From assembly GCF_030503615.1 (NCBI RefSeq), contig NZ_CP129963.1, positions 2,232,001-2,296,000 on the forward strand: 64,000 nt of DNA. The letters are read 5' to 3'. Below are positions 26,737-36,197 of this stretch, piece by piece. The notes under the pieces were generated by a model. It had not been told where the DNA came from, did no database searches, and saw only the letters and a list, made by a program, of their open reading frames with translations. This stretch comes from Sphingobacterium sp. BN32. GTDB lineage: Bacteria > Bacteroidota > Bacteroidia > Sphingobacteriales > Sphingobacteriaceae. A program made the translations under genes and the position numbers. Position 1 is the stretch's first letter, and every line of letters starts with the position of its first letter.

Positions 26737-29700
26737 TTAAAACCTAGCAGAGATGGAGAATGAAACCGTTCTGGCAAAAGGATAATTAATACCTCGCTCA
26801 TTCGTTACGGTCGATAACCTAAATATTTCATTTAAATAGAGTCTTGATTGTAGAGACTGAAAACCAAATCTTTTAGTCCAGCCTCCATTAGCCTCATAAC
26901 CAAAAGAAACCGACTCGCAGCTGAAAGTATTTTCATCAGCAATAAATCGGGAAGAAATTGGCGTTGGATTGGTTAACGAAATTCCTTTGAACTGCGTTTC
27001 ATCTCCTTGCTTTTGCCATCTTTCGTATAGTGCGCGTCTATCTTGATTGCTCCGAAGGCCTTCGAGGGTTATGTTTTCCACTTTGTTAAATAAGGTGTTT
27101 AGGAAAATTTGCCCACCATATCGATATCGGAAGTTTGCCGAGAAACTGAAGCCTTTGTACGCGAGCATCGTACCTGCCACTCCTTCCCATGTAGGCGTTG
27201 AGTTTCCTAAGACTTGCTCATCCTTGAAATCATGAACGAATGTTTGAGTGCCGTCTTTCTTCAAAAATACTTCCCTTCCTGTCGCCGGATCAATCCCTAA
27301 TGACTTCACAGCCCATAAATCAGTCGTACTTGCACCATCATAATATCGCTGAAGATTTCGACTCGTATTTTCCACATTGAGGTTATTGAGAGAGTTGCCG
27401 ATATCATAATACGTTGATTTTAGATTCCGCGCGTTAAAATTGATATTCCAAAGCAGGTTTTCTTTAACAATCGCACGGTATGTGAAATTTGTAGTGAAGC
27501 CGGTTGTTTTTTGGGCACCCACATTTTGCGCAATTTGATTGGTTCCAGTAGAGGTTGGAACCTGCACATAAATCAATAAGGGATCTGTCGTTTTAAGGAA
27601 ATAATCTACATTTAAATAGAACTTTCTATTTAGAATCTCGAGATCCAATCCGAAGTTACGATCTAATGTTTTTTGCCACTGCAAGTGCGGATTCCCCCAA
27701 TCTCTGATGATGGCGCTTAGTCCAAAAGGATTCGGGAAGTTGAGGTTGTAAATGTAATTGTTCATGGTCATATAGGCATCGAAATTCTGATTACCAGGAT
27801 TTCCGATGGACGACCGAATCTTGAACATCGACACATATTTGCTAAGCTCCGCCATAAACGCTTCTTGGTGCAAGTTCCATGCTGCACCGACCGCCCATGT
27901 TTTGGTGAATTTATTTTTCAAGCCAAACAGAGACGAACCGTCCACTCTATAGTTGAAATCAAACAAATACCGGTTTCGGTATGAATATCCAACATTAGAA
28001 TAGTAACTCAACGATCTTCGATCGTTGAAGGTATAATTTGGACGTGATCCTGCTACATAACCCATTGAAAATTTGGGTGCCCAATATTCTTCATCTTTAT
28101 AGCCTGCCACGGAATATGAACCCAATTCATTTTGGGATAAATTGGCACGAAAACCCATCAATGCGTTTAAGGTGTGGTAACTGTTCGTTCCGAACGCTTT
28201 GCCATAGGAAGTTGTAAAATCAAAATCGAAGTTTTTGGTCTGACCGTTCGATTCGGTATATCTTCCTTTGTTCTCGGTAGTTGAATTTATGTAAGCATTA
28301 GCAAACGGTGAACTGAAAATCTGTCCTCTGGAGTTACCTTTTGCAAAAGAAAATCTCCCTCTGATTCTTAATTCATCAATTAGACGCCAATCAGCCTCAA
28401 AATTATTGCGAAATTCTGTATTATTCCCTCTATTGAAGCTTTTAAGATAATAATCGTACATCGGATTATACAATTCTGTATTGGGTCCAAAAGCATTGAC
28501 AAAGCTCTCTACTATCCTTAATATCTTCCCGCTCTCATCATATTTACGATAATATGGGTTCATTTTAGAAAATGCGGAGAAATCTACAGTGTTATTCGCA
28601 TTCCTGCTATAATCAATGCTGAAGTTATTGGAGAACGAGAACCTATTTAGTCTATATATCAACCTAACATTTCCTCCAATCACATTTCGGTCCGATCCTT
28701 TCATAACCCCAAGATTATTTCCATAGTTGAAACCAAGGCCATACCTTACTTTTTGATCACCACCTTCAACGTTTAAATTGTGTCTGTTGGAAACGACTTT
28801 TCGCAGGGGTTCGCTCATCCAATAGGAATCAACACCTCTCTTTACGTCGGCTAATCTTGCATTGTATAATGAAGCTTGATATTCATCGATGATGACTTTA
28901 TTCTCATCTAATTGACCATATAAGCCAGATAAGCGTTCAAAAGTTAATTTTTCTTCGGCATTCATCAGATTATAATCTGTTAAATCTGCGAAACTGAAAT
29001 TCGTATTATTGCTATAGGTAAGCGTTAATTGTCCGGGTTTAGGCTTTACAGTTTCAATAACAATAACACCATTTGCAGCCTTTGATCCATAAATCGCGGT
29101 TGCTGCAGCGTCTTTTAATATGGTAATGGATGCGACCCGATCAATCGGCAAATCGAAAATAACGCGAATGTTAGACTCGAAACCATCTAAAATAAACAGG
29201 GGTTGGTTAGGATCGGTTCCAAATTGTTGCCGCAAACCGATCACACTAGTTTTGCCGCGCACATTCACGTCGGGTAATGCATTCGGATCCGAGCCAAGTA
29301 AATTATTCTCTTCAATCGCAAAAGCCGGATCTAATGATTTTAGGGCTACCAACACATTTACGTTGCTGACCATCTTCAATTCCTTAGCGGTATAAGTTTG
29401 GGAAGACCCTGAAAAACTTTCTTTATCCCTAGTATAAATCCCGGTGATTACCGACTCTTCAAGCCGAGTAATCTTATCTTCCAAAACGACTTCTACTGAA
29501 CGACGATTTTGAATTCTCGCCTCTTGGCTCTGATAATTCACGTGTTTAACGAGTATAGATCTTGATTGTTCTGAAACTTGCGCAAGGAAAAAACCTTCCT
29601 CATTGGTTTGGCCCAAGGCTTTCTCATTTCCCGCTTCAAAAATCGATGCATTGGAAATGGGAGTGCCATCGATTGATTTTACAGTCACCCGCAGCGCGAC

Positions 29701-30018
29701 CTGCGCCGTTTTCAAATTATTTGACTCCGATTTATAGATTGCAATGGTATTGTGCTTCACCGTAAAATCTACTCCCTTATCTGCTAGAAGCAAACTTAAA
29801 GCTTCCTCCAACGACTTATCTTTCAAATTAATGTCGATGACCTGCTTTTGGTCTAAGGTATTGTTGATATAAATGATATTAAACCCGGTTTGGGCTTTGA
29901 TTTCCTCTAAGCATTCACTTAGCGTTTTGCCTTTTTGACTAATATTAACTTTTTGGGTTGAACTTGCATAACTGATTTGGAAAGTTAAGGCAAGTAAAAT
30001 CCCGAGAACGTATTTCAT
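26737..30018 (-). CDS. SusC/RagA TonB-dependent transporter with STN domain
   Basis: 1093 residues. A signal peptide (about 1-18) is followed by an STN domain (about 22-100) that signals to the FecR anti-sigma protein. Next come a carboxypeptidase-regulatory-like domain (about 105-180), a plug with NVRGKTSVIGLRQQFGTDPNQPLFILDG and ATAIYGSKAANGVIVIET, and a SusC barrel ending in aromatic FSISARF. It imports a ligand across the outer membrane using TonB energy and, through its STN domain, reports ligand to the fecR-sigma pair just upstream. Confidence 0.96.
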   Translation of the reverse strand: MKYVLGILLALTFQISYASSTQKVNISQKGKTLSECLEEIKAQTGFNIIYINNTLDQKQVIDINLKDKSLEEALSLLLADKGVDFTVKHNTIAIYKSESNNLKTAQVALRVTVKSIDGTPISNASIFEAGNEKALGQTNEEGFFLAQVSEQSRSILVKHVNYQSQEARIQNRRSVEVVLEDKITRLEESVITGIYTRDKESFSGSSQTYTAKELKMVSNVNVLVALKSLDPAFAIEENNLLGSDPNALPDVNVRGKTSVIGLRQQFGTDPNQPLFILDGFESNIRVIFDLPIDRVASITILKDAAATAIYGSKAANGVIVIETVKPKPGQLTLTYSNNTNFSFADLTDYNLMNAEEKLTFERLSGLYGQLDENKVIIDEYQASLYNARLADVKRGVDSYWMSEPLRKVVSNRHNLNVEGGDQKVRYGLGFNYGNNLGVMKGSDRNVIGGNVRLIYRLNRFSFSNNFSIDYSRNANNTVDFSAFSKMNPYYRKYDESGKILRIVESFVNAFGPNTELYNPMYDYYLKSFNRGNNTEFRNNFEADWRLIDELRIRGRFSFAKGNSRGQIFSSPFANAYINSTTENKGRYTESNGQTKNFDFDFTTSYGKAFGTNSYHTLNALMGFRANLSQNELGSYSVAGYKDEEYWAPKFSMGYVAGSRPNYTFNDRRSLSYYSNVGYSYRNRYLFDFNYRVDGSSLFGLKNKFTKTWAVGAAWNLHQEAFMAELSKYVSMFKIRSSIGNPGNQNFDAYMTMNNYIYNLNFPNPFGLSAIIRDWGNPHLQWQKTLDRNFGLDLEILNRKFYLNVDYFLKTTDPLLIYVQVPTSTGTNQIAQNVGAQKTTGFTTNFTYRAIVKENLLWNINFNARNLKSTYYDIGNSLNNLNVENTSRNLQRYYDGASTTDLWAVKSLGIDPATGREVFLKKDGTQTFVHDFKDEQVLGNSTPTWEGVAGTMLAYKGFSFSANFRYRYGGQIFLNTLFNKVENITLEGLRSNQDRRALYERWQKQGDETQFKGISLTNPTPISSRFIADENTFSCESVSFGYEANGGWTKRFGFQSLQSRLYLNEIFRLSTVTNERGINYPFARTVSFSISARF

Positions 30019-30069
30019 AATTCTTTGATTTTGGTTATTTAATTGATTTATGTATCCGCAGGCTATATT

Positions 30070-31167
30070 CTATTTCACGATGATCCTCCTTTCTTTAATT
30101 TCAAATTGATTTCCTTTGACTAGGCTGATGGTTTCTAAGAGGGTTTCGATGTTTGAAAATTTGGATAATTCACCCATATATTTAACATTAGTGTCGGCAT
30201 TTAAGTATTCCACCTCTACATTGTACCAATCCCCTACTTCCTTCATAATTTGTTTGATGTTCTTCCCCTTGAGATCAAAAACACCTGCTTTCCAAGCGGT
30301 AGATTTATTTTTATCGAAAATTTGTACTTGATATGTGCCGTTTTTCGCAATTAAGATTTCTTTTCCTGGATCTAAGACGACTCTAAAATTGCCATTAGAA
30401 ACCTGTATTCTCCCCTCATAAAGGGAAGCTTGCATCTCGTTTTCCGATTTAGTATTGACGTTGAATTTTGTACCCAAGACGTTGATTACGTTTTGCCCTG
30501 AACGTACTTCAAAGGGTCGGCGAGTTTTTTCTTTCTGTACCTCAAAAAATGCCTCCCCTTCCATAACCACTTCTCTACCATTGGGATCAAACCGGGAAGG
30601 AAAAGATATCATCGAATTAGCATTCAGGGTAATTTTTGATCCATCTTCAAGTATAACTGCAAGGTTGGCACCTTTCGGAGCACGGATTTCCTGCCAACTT
30701 ACTTGAGAACTTGGCAGAGGAATTATCCTAACCAATCCCGAATCCAAACGTTCGACCTGAACATCCTCGAATACATACAATGAATCCAATTGAAGACTTG
30801 CTAGGCTAATACTTTCTTTTCCATGAGTAGTTAACAAACCATTAAAACCTCCAGCTTTGATGGGCTCCGAAGAAACTTGCTGCTTTATCGATTGAAACTC
30901 ATCGAGATTTGGTTTCGGAATAAAAAGCCAAGTTCCGATTATCAATAAGATGGCTGCTCCTGCGGCATAAGCCCATCGAAATCCTCTTTTAGAATTTACC
31001 TGTTGAAGAGCCTTTTCGCTGAGCAACTCCAATTCATGATCAGACCAATCCGAGTTAGACTTATGGTTAATTGAATTCAACCATTCGTCAAATATCTCCA
31101 CCTCTTGTGAACTAGCTTTCTTATTAATAATTTTTTCTATAATTTTGTTAAAACTCCGACGTTTCAT
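30070..31167 (-). CDS. FecR-type anti-sigma factor
   Basis: 365 residues. A cytoplasmic helical anti-sigma domain (about 1-75) is followed by one membrane helix (WAYAAGAAILLIIGTWLFI, about 84-102). The periplasmic FecR domain (APKGANLAVILEDGSKITLNANS, VVMEGEAFFEVQ) comes next, then a C-terminal DUF4974 region (NIKQIMKEVGDWYNVEVEY). It receives the STN signal from SusC and releases the sigma factor encoded divergently at 31238. It is spaced 51 bases from susC. Confidence 0.95.
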   Translation of the reverse strand: MKRRSFNKIIEKIINKKASSQEVEIFDEWLNSINHKSNSDWSDHELELLSEKALQQVNSKRGFRWAYAAGAAILLIIGTWLFIPKPNLDEFQSIKQQVSSEPIKAGGFNGLLTTHGKESISLASLQLDSLYVFEDVQVERLDSGLVRIIPLPSSQVSWQEIRAPKGANLAVILEDGSKITLNANSMISFPSRFDPNGREVVMEGEAFFEVQKEKTRRPFEVRSGQNVINVLGTKFNVNTKSENEMQASLYEGRIQVSNGNFRVVLDPGKEILIAKNGTYQVQIFDKNKSTAWKAGVFDLKGKNIKQIMKEVGDWYNVEVEYLNADTNVKYMGELSKFSNIETLLETISLVKGNQFEIKERRIIVK

Positions 31168-31237
31168 ATTCCAGGCTTTAATTGATTAGTAACTTAACCT
31201 TTAACAAACACATAGTTTTTTTTTATTTTTTTATGAA

Positions 31238-31807
31238 ATGGTAGAAATCGACTTAAATTTCGATGTACGACTGTTAGGATTGATCCAAAAAGATAGTGTT
31301 GAAGCCTTTAAGCTGGCTTATAATCAATATGCTCCTGGGTTATTGAGATATGCACTTAAAAAAATAGGCGACAAAGAAATTGCAGAAGACATTGTTCAAA
31401 ACACCTATGTCGAATTATGGGAAAAAAGATTTGAGATTAAATCAAATATCTCGGGTTTCCTTTTCCAATCGTTGAAATTCCAAATTTTTAATTATTATCG
31501 ATCAGAGAAAGTAAGAGATAAATACCTTCTGCACCTAAGCGTTTTTTTGGACGAAATCAATAAAGTCACACCGCATAAATACCTAGAAGCGAAAGAATTA
31601 TTTCTAGAGATTGAAGCCCTCACGAAACAGCTCCCTAAACAATGTAGAAAAGTTTTCGTGATGAGTCGATTTGAAGTAAAGTCGAATGACGAAATTGCCG
31701 AAGAATTGGAGATCTCTAAAAGAACAGTAGAAAATTATATCACCCAAGCGCTCGCTTTTATTCGTAAGAAAAACCACTCTGCCTATATTGTACTGACCAC
31801 TTTTTAA
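31238..31807 (+). CDS. ECF sigma-70 factor, Bacteroidota expansion family
   Basis: 189 residues. Region 2 (AFKLAYNQYAPGLLRYALKKIGDKEIAEDIVQNTYVELWEKR) and region 4 (LPKQCRKVFVMSRFEVKSNDEIAEELEISKRTVENYITQALAFIRK) are complete. It directs RNA polymerase to its target promoters, expected to include the divergent fecR-susC operon. The ATG at 31238 is chosen because the one a few bases upstream runs into a stop. It is divergent from fecR with a 70-base shared promoter region. Confidence 0.95.
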   Translation: MVEIDLNFDVRLLGLIQKDSVEAFKLAYNQYAPGLLRYALKKIGDKEIAEDIVQNTYVELWEKRFEIKSNISGFLFQSLKFQIFNYYRSEKVRDKYLLHLSVFLDEINKVTPHKYLEAKELFLEIEALTKQLPKQCRKVFVMSRFEVKSNDEIAEELEISKRTVENYITQALAFIRKKNHSAYIVLTTF

Positions 31808-31921
31808 CTTCCGTTAGATTCTATCTATATGGTTTCTTTTGACTACGCTTTTTCAGACTTTCTTCTCTTTTGTTTAGAAACAAAGATCAAACAAAGCTTG
31901 TTCAAGACATCGATTACCCAT

Positions 31922-31998
31922 AACCCTTATAAAGCCCTTTCAAAACCCTTTCATAACCCTATCAAAGCCGCTCGTGAGCGGGTATGAATTGGGTCTAG
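31922..31998. repeat. 11-bp phased repeat plus hairpin, copy 2
   Basis: Four 11-base units (AACCCTTATAA, AGCCCTTTCAA, AACCCTTTCAT, AACCCTATCAA; 31922-31965) are followed by the CCGCTCGTGAGCGG core (31968-31982-ish) and a decayed right arm (GGTATGAATTGGGT). The core is the same as in copy 3. Confidence 0.7.
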
Positions 31999-32019
31999 AT
32001 TGGTTATAATATAGAACTT

Positions 32020-32100
32020 ACCTGAAGTAGTATTTATTAGTTAGTACTTAATAGTTAGACCCGATCCTGTCAATCCTTAAATCCTTCCTTTCTTGGTTCA
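32020..32100. repeat. TTAGA-type tract and 'CCTTCCTTTCTTGGTTCA' repeat (island 2)
   Basis: TAGTATTTATTAGTTAGTACTTAATAGTTAGACC runs into GATCCTGTCAATCCTTAAAT and TCCTTCCTTTCTTGGTTCA (32063-32100). Together with copy 2 of the hairpin element it fills most of the 31808-32210 gap, which holds no gene. Confidence 0.65.
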
Positions 32101-32210
32101 AAAACAAAGTCCCTAAACCCCTTTCCCTTCCCTACATTTAATTATTTTTAACACACAGCCAACTCCCAAAACCTTAACTTTACAGAAAATTAAGACGCAA
32201 CATTAACGTC

Positions 32211-32888
32211 ATGGCAAATTTTCATTATCTTTTTTCGATTTTATTTCTTCTGTTTACTACAAATATCCAGGCCCAATCATCCCTAGAGCGGGAGATAAAA
32301 GAATATCAGGTTGCTATTAAAACAAAAAAAGGGATGGTCAAGGGGCTTTTGCAACAAGTTAACGAAGAAACTGTTGATGTGATTACATCGCGCGGTGCTC
32401 GCTCTATTCCGGCGGAGTCTATTAAGGAGATTAAGATAAAATTTGATAAAAACCGAAAAATTAAGGTATTCGAGGGAATGTCTGACACGGGGGTCGGCAT
32501 TATCGCGACGTCTTTGGACGAAAATCGTTCTAATATTCGTCGAGGCGCGCTTGGAGCACCAATCTATGATAGTCCGGAGGATGAGCGAACCTTAACCGAT
32601 GCTGCGGGTCAGGCATTGCTGGGAACCGCAACAGTCGCAACCGCTCTAGCCGCCGATCAGGTAACACGCTTGATTTACAAACCTAGTATAGAAGCATTTA
32701 AAGTAGGCTACAAACAGGAAAAGTTTACGGCTATAAAGAAACATTTGGCCTTATATAGTGTGGCAACACAGGCATCACCGAGCTACGAAAAGGAACTTAA
32801 CGAGCAGCTGAAGGAGACGATAAAAGCGAAGAAAATGGATGTGAAAGATAATCCATTCCGCAACAAGGAATTGATTAAGAAAAGGTAG
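32211..32888 (+). CDS. Secreted hypothetical protein
   Basis: 225 residues with a signal peptide (LFSILFLLFTTNIQAQ). A short beta-rich part with TKKGMVKGLLQQVNEETVDVITSRGARSIPAESIKEIKI resembles the small SH3-like or Sm-like surface folds that read 'expose this property to the user' in many Bacteroidota, but I cannot assign a family. A Gly/Ala-rich segment (AAGQALLGTATVATALAADQV) could be membrane-associated. The C-terminus is highly basic. It precedes the LuxE-like gene by 21 bases; that gene has its own -7 box. Confidence 0.6.
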   Translation: MANFHYLFSILFLLFTTNIQAQSSLEREIKEYQVAIKTKKGMVKGLLQQVNEETVDVITSRGARSIPAESIKEIKIKFDKNRKIKVFEGMSDTGVGIIATSLDENRSNIRRGALGAPIYDSPEDERTLTDAAGQALLGTATVATALAADQVTRLIYKPSIEAFKVGYKQEKFTAIKKHLALYSVATQASPSYEKELNEQLKETIKAKKMDVKDNPFRNKELIKKR

Positions 32889-32896
32889 GGAATCCC

Positions 32897-32904
32897 TATA
32901 TTTG
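32897..32904 (+). promoter_or_regulatory. -7 box (TATATTTG) of the LuxE-like gene
   Basis: An exact TAnnTTTG match ending 5 bases before ATG 32910, predicting a leaderless transcript separate from the upstream gene. A TTG lies at 32871, but the spacing (23 bases) is loose. Confidence 0.45.
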
Positions 32905-32909
32905 CGTCA

Positions 32910-33890
32910 ATGGAATTACTGGATCGCATTTTTAATATCCAATCGGACGAAGAATTTAACGCCTGCGCATTAGCTGTTTTTCAGCATCAGGCAGAACATA
33001 CCTTAATCTACAAGCAATACTTGCAGATATTGGGCGTAGAACCGGGAAATGTTGATCATTATACCAAGATTCCGTTTATGCCGATTCAATTCTTCAAATC
33101 GCAAGATATCATCAATGCGGGATTAGAAACTGAGGTTGTTTTTAGCAGTTCGGGCACAACGGGAATGATTACAAGCAAGCATTTAGTTGCTGATGTCAGC
33201 CTATACGAACGAAGCTTTAGATTAGCTTTCGAGCAGTTTTATGGCGATGTCAAAGATTTGGCAATTGTTGCCTTGCTTCCATCCTATTTAGAACGTACCG
33301 GGTCTTCATTGATTTATATGGTAGACGACTTGATCAAGCATTCGGAACAGAAAGAAAGCAATTATTTCCTCTATAATCATCAAGATCTTTTTGAAGCTCT
33401 TCAGCAGCTAAAGGAAAAAGGCACAAAGACGGTTCTTTTTGGAGTGACCTATGCCCTTCTCGACTTTGTGGAGCAATATAGCATCGATTTTCCCGAGCTT
33501 ATTATTATGGAGACCGGAGGGATGAAAGGCAAGCGTAAGGAGATGATCAGAGAGGAGCTGCATGCTATCCTCAAGGCAGGATTCGGTGTTCCGGCGATAC
33601 ATTCCGAATATGGGATGACGGAGCTGCTATCGCAAGGCTATTCTGATGGAGAAGGCTTATTTAAAACGCCTAATTGGATGAAAATTCTAATTCGCGATAC
33701 CAATGATCCTTTGTCACTACTGGACAATAAAAAAACAGGAGCAATAAATGTCATTGATTTAGCCAATTATTACTCCTGTTCGTTTATTGCTACCCAAGAT
33801 TTAGGAAAGTTCCATCAAGATGGTACCTTCGAAATCCTAGGTCGTTTTGATAATTCTGATATTCGCGGCTGCAACCTCTTGGTGCAATAG
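32910..33890 (+). CDS. LuxE/PaaK-like acyl-protein synthetase
   Basis: 326 residues. FSSSGTTG (about 78-85) is the phosphate-binding loop of adenylate-forming enzymes. PFMPIQFFKSQ, HSEYGMTELLSQGYS and DLANYYSCSFIATQDLGK, GRFDNSDIRGCNLL follow the LuxE/PaaK acyl-ligase order. It probably activates an acyl group as an adenylate and transfers it to a thiol. There is no luxC or luxD reductase gene near, so the acceptor is unknown. It is convergent with the zinc peptidase gene: their stops are 1 base apart. Confidence 0.85.
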   Translation: MELLDRIFNIQSDEEFNACALAVFQHQAEHTLIYKQYLQILGVEPGNVDHYTKIPFMPIQFFKSQDIINAGLETEVVFSSSGTTGMITSKHLVADVSLYERSFRLAFEQFYGDVKDLAIVALLPSYLERTGSSLIYMVDDLIKHSEQKESNYFLYNHQDLFEALQQLKEKGTKTVLFGVTYALLDFVEQYSIDFPELIIMETGGMKGKRKEMIREELHAILKAGFGVPAIHSEYGMTELLSQGYSDGEGLFKTPNWMKILIRDTNDPLSLLDNKKTGAINVIDLANYYSCSFIATQDLGKFHQDGTFEILGRFDNSDIRGCNLLVQ

Positions 33891-33891
33891 C

Positions 33892-34755
33892 TTATTGCAA
33901 GCTAGGGTCGTTAAACGTATTCCCCTGGTTTACATCGCCCGTTTCATACCCTTTTTTGAACCAGTATGCACGTTGCTCGGAAGTACCGTGCGTAAATGAT
34001 TCCGGATGCGAGCTACCAGTCGCTTGCTCTTGAATGTGGTCATCGCCTACCGCTGCAGCAGCACGCATACCCTCAACAATATCATCATAAGTCAACTGTA
34101 CATCGGATTTCTTGGTCGCATGATGCGCCCAAACGCCCGCATAAAAGTCTGCCTGCAATTCCGTCATTACAGAGATTTTATTATAATCACGCTCGCTCAT
34201 TTTCGCGCGCATGGCATTCGTTTGATTTAATACACCAAAGACATTTTGGATATGGTGGCCTACTTCATGAGCAATCACATAAGCAAGTGCAAATTCGCCT
34301 TTCGCGCCAAAACGATTATTCAACTCTTTATTAAAGCTTAAATCCAGATAGATCTTTTGGTCGCCCGGGCAATAGAATGGTCCGAATTCGGAACGTCCGA
34401 CCCCACAACCGCCGGTTTCGAAAGCGTCGCGGTAGATGGTCAATTTAGTAACGGGATATGATTTTCCATTTTCACGAAATATAGAACTCCATACGTCTTC
34501 CGTACTGGTCAAGACAACGCCGGCAAATTCTACCAATCGGTCTTCCTCCGGAGTCGACTGAAACTCGCCTTGTTCTGTCGCTACGCCACCTTGTTGTTGC
34601 GCTTGATTCAATAATTCGGTAGGATCGCCCCCCATTAAAAATCCGATAATCAATACGATTACCCCGCCAATTCCGCCTAAGGTTAGCTTCTGTCCTCCGG
34701 ACATTCCCCTGCGATCTTCAACATTTCCGCTATTGCGGCCGCCTTGCCATTTCAT
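33892..34755 (-). CDS. YpfJ-type neutral zinc metallopeptidase
   Basis: 287 residues. A short cytoplasmic N-terminus (GGRNSGNVEDRRGMSGG) leads to one membrane helix (about 25-42). The periplasmic metal site is H163-E-V-G-H167 (AHEVGHHIQ), and a third ligand motif is likely in ELQADFYAGVWAHH. The DDRRG-like N-terminus and the SHPESFTHGTSEQRAYWFKKGYETG end fit the YpfJ family. Its substrates are not known. Confidence 0.92.
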   Translation of the reverse strand: MKWQGGRNSGNVEDRRGMSGGQKLTLGGIGGVIVLIIGFLMGGDPTELLNQAQQQGGVATEQGEFQSTPEEDRLVEFAGVVLTSTEDVWSSIFRENGKSYPVTKLTIYRDAFETGGCGVGRSEFGPFYCPGDQKIYLDLSFNKELNNRFGAKGEFALAYVIAHEVGHHIQNVFGVLNQTNAMRAKMSERDYNKISVMTELQADFYAGVWAHHATKKSDVQLTYDDIVEGMRAAAAVGDDHIQEQATGSSHPESFTHGTSEQRAYWFKKGYETGDVNQGNTFNDPSLQ

Positions 34756-34896
34756 AAGTATAAATTTATATTTTACAGTTTGTTTTTCTTCCTATACAAA
34801 TTCTTTGCCACAACCACAATTCCCTACACTAAGGTAATATACATTCCCCTCATTTAAAATGCTTATCTTTGAAACAAATACTTATTACCCTTATTT

Positions 34897-35472
34897 ATGT
34901 TAGTAGATGAATTAAAAAGTAGAAGTGAAAACAAGTGTGAATTGTGCAACTCTACTCAAGAACTCTCCGTTTATGAAGTCCCACCGGTGGAAATCCCTAA
35001 TCAAGATAACAGCATTTTAGTATGTTCTGTTTGCAAAGGGCAGATTGAAAAAACGGAACAGATTGATCCTGAGCACTGGAAAGTTCTAGGCGACACGATG
35101 TGGTCACCTTATTTGCCGGTACAGGTTGTAGCTTGGCGTATGCTTAGCCGTTTGCGTAACGAAGCATGGGCAGCTAATAATTTAGATATTTTATACCTCG
35201 ATGATGATGCCATCGCCTGGGCGAAGAAAACTGGCGATCATGAGGCAGAGGCCAATGTAGAGTTTCATCAAGATTCCAACGGTACACGTTTATTTGAAGG
35301 TGATACTGTAGTATTGATAAAAACTTTAGATGTGAAAGGTTCCAGTATTTCGGCGAAATTAGGTACCGTAGTAAAGAATATTAGACTTGTTCCTGACAAT
35401 ACCGAGCAAATTGAAGGCAAGGTTGAAGGGCAAACCATCGTTATACTTACAAAGTATTTGAGAAAGGGGTAG
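34897..35472 (+). CDS. PhnA-domain protein
   Basis: 191 residues. An N-terminal zinc ribbon is formed by C14-x2-C17 and C43-x2-C46. The C-terminal PhnA domain (DSNGTRLFEGDTVVLIKTLDVKGSS...GTVVKNIRL) is small, beta-rich and SH3-like. The domain is widely conserved. Despite the gene name it has no shown role in phosphonate use, and no phn genes are near. A TATCTTTG box lies about 25 bases before the ATG. Confidence 0.88.
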   Translation: MLVDELKSRSENKCELCNSTQELSVYEVPPVEIPNQDNSILVCSVCKGQIEKTEQIDPEHWKVLGDTMWSPYLPVQVVAWRMLSRLRNEAWAANNLDILYLDDDAIAWAKKTGDHEAEANVEFHQDSNGTRLFEGDTVVLIKTLDVKGSSISAKLGTVVKNIRLVPDNTEQIEGKVEGQTIVILTKYLRKG

Positions 35473-35495
35473 TTTATCCCAATAAATAAAAAGAT

Positions 35496-36197
35496 ATGAA
35501 GAGAGCATTGTTCATCATTGGTTTATTGGCATCTGCACATTTCGGAATGGCGCAAACAAAAGTTAGCGCCGAAGAGATGGAAAAGGTGATCGCTAAACCA
35601 CAAACACAATTGTGGGACGTTCGTACGCCCCAAGAATTTTCTGAAGGACATATTCCTAACGCAGTAAATGTTGACTGGAAGGATCAGGAAAACTTTAAAC
35701 AACAATTGGCAAATCTGAAAAAAGATCGACCAGTTTACATCTATTGTTTAGGTGGTGGCCGCAGCAAACAAGCATCCGAGTTTTTAACTAAAGAAGGATA
35801 TACCGTTTATGACTATTCTGGCGGGATGATGGATTGGCGAAAAGCAGAGAAACCAGAGATAAAAACGAGTAGTGCGAAGGAATCTGCAGGAATGTCGAAA
35901 GCAGATTATGACCATGTAGTCAATTCTTCTAAAGTAGTTCTTGTTAACTTCTCGGCGGTTTGGTGTGCTCCATGCCAACAATTGAAACCAATTCTGCTGG
36001 ATGTCGAGAAAAAACACAGCGACCAGGTGAAGCTGGTTAGAATCGACGCTGACAAGAATAAGGAATTAGCCAGAACATTAAAGGTTTCCGCTATACCTCA
36101 AATAAAGCTATACAAGAACGGTAAGCTATTTTGGGATAAAACGGGTCTGGCAACAGAAGCGGAGATCGTAGCGCAGGTTAAAAAGGCAAACAAGTAG
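35496..36197 (+). CDS. Secreted rhodanese-thioredoxin fusion
   Basis: 233 residues. The signal peptide ends GMAQ (about 20). The rhodanese domain (about 22-118) has DVRTPQEFSEGHIPNAVNVD and the catalytic loop YC84LGGGRS. The thioredoxin domain (about 128-233) has W156-C157-A-P-C160 and SAIPQ with the cis-Pro. Fusing a sulphur-carrying Cys to a dithiol reductase suggests handling of persulfides or sulphur compounds in the periplasm; this is inference. Its stop codon overlaps the GTG start of the DUF423 gene. Confidence 0.88.
   Translation: MKRALFIIGLLASAHFGMAQTKVSAEEMEKVIAKPQTQLWDVRTPQEFSEGHIPNAVNVDWKDQENFKQQLANLKKDRPVYIYCLGGGRSKQASEFLTKEGYTVYDYSGGMMDWRKAEKPEIKTSSAKESAGMSKADYDHVVNSSKVVLVNFSAVWCAPCQQLKPILLDVEKKHSDQVKLVRIDADKNKELARTLKVSAIPQIKLYKNGKLFWDKTGLATEAEIVAQVKKANK

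Noticed and set aside
30070-31807. Ferric-citrate (Fec) system
   Set aside because: SusD, DUF4843 and PKD genes follow and the barrel is SusC-type; the sigma/FecR pair is the general Bacteroidota form and does not show iron.
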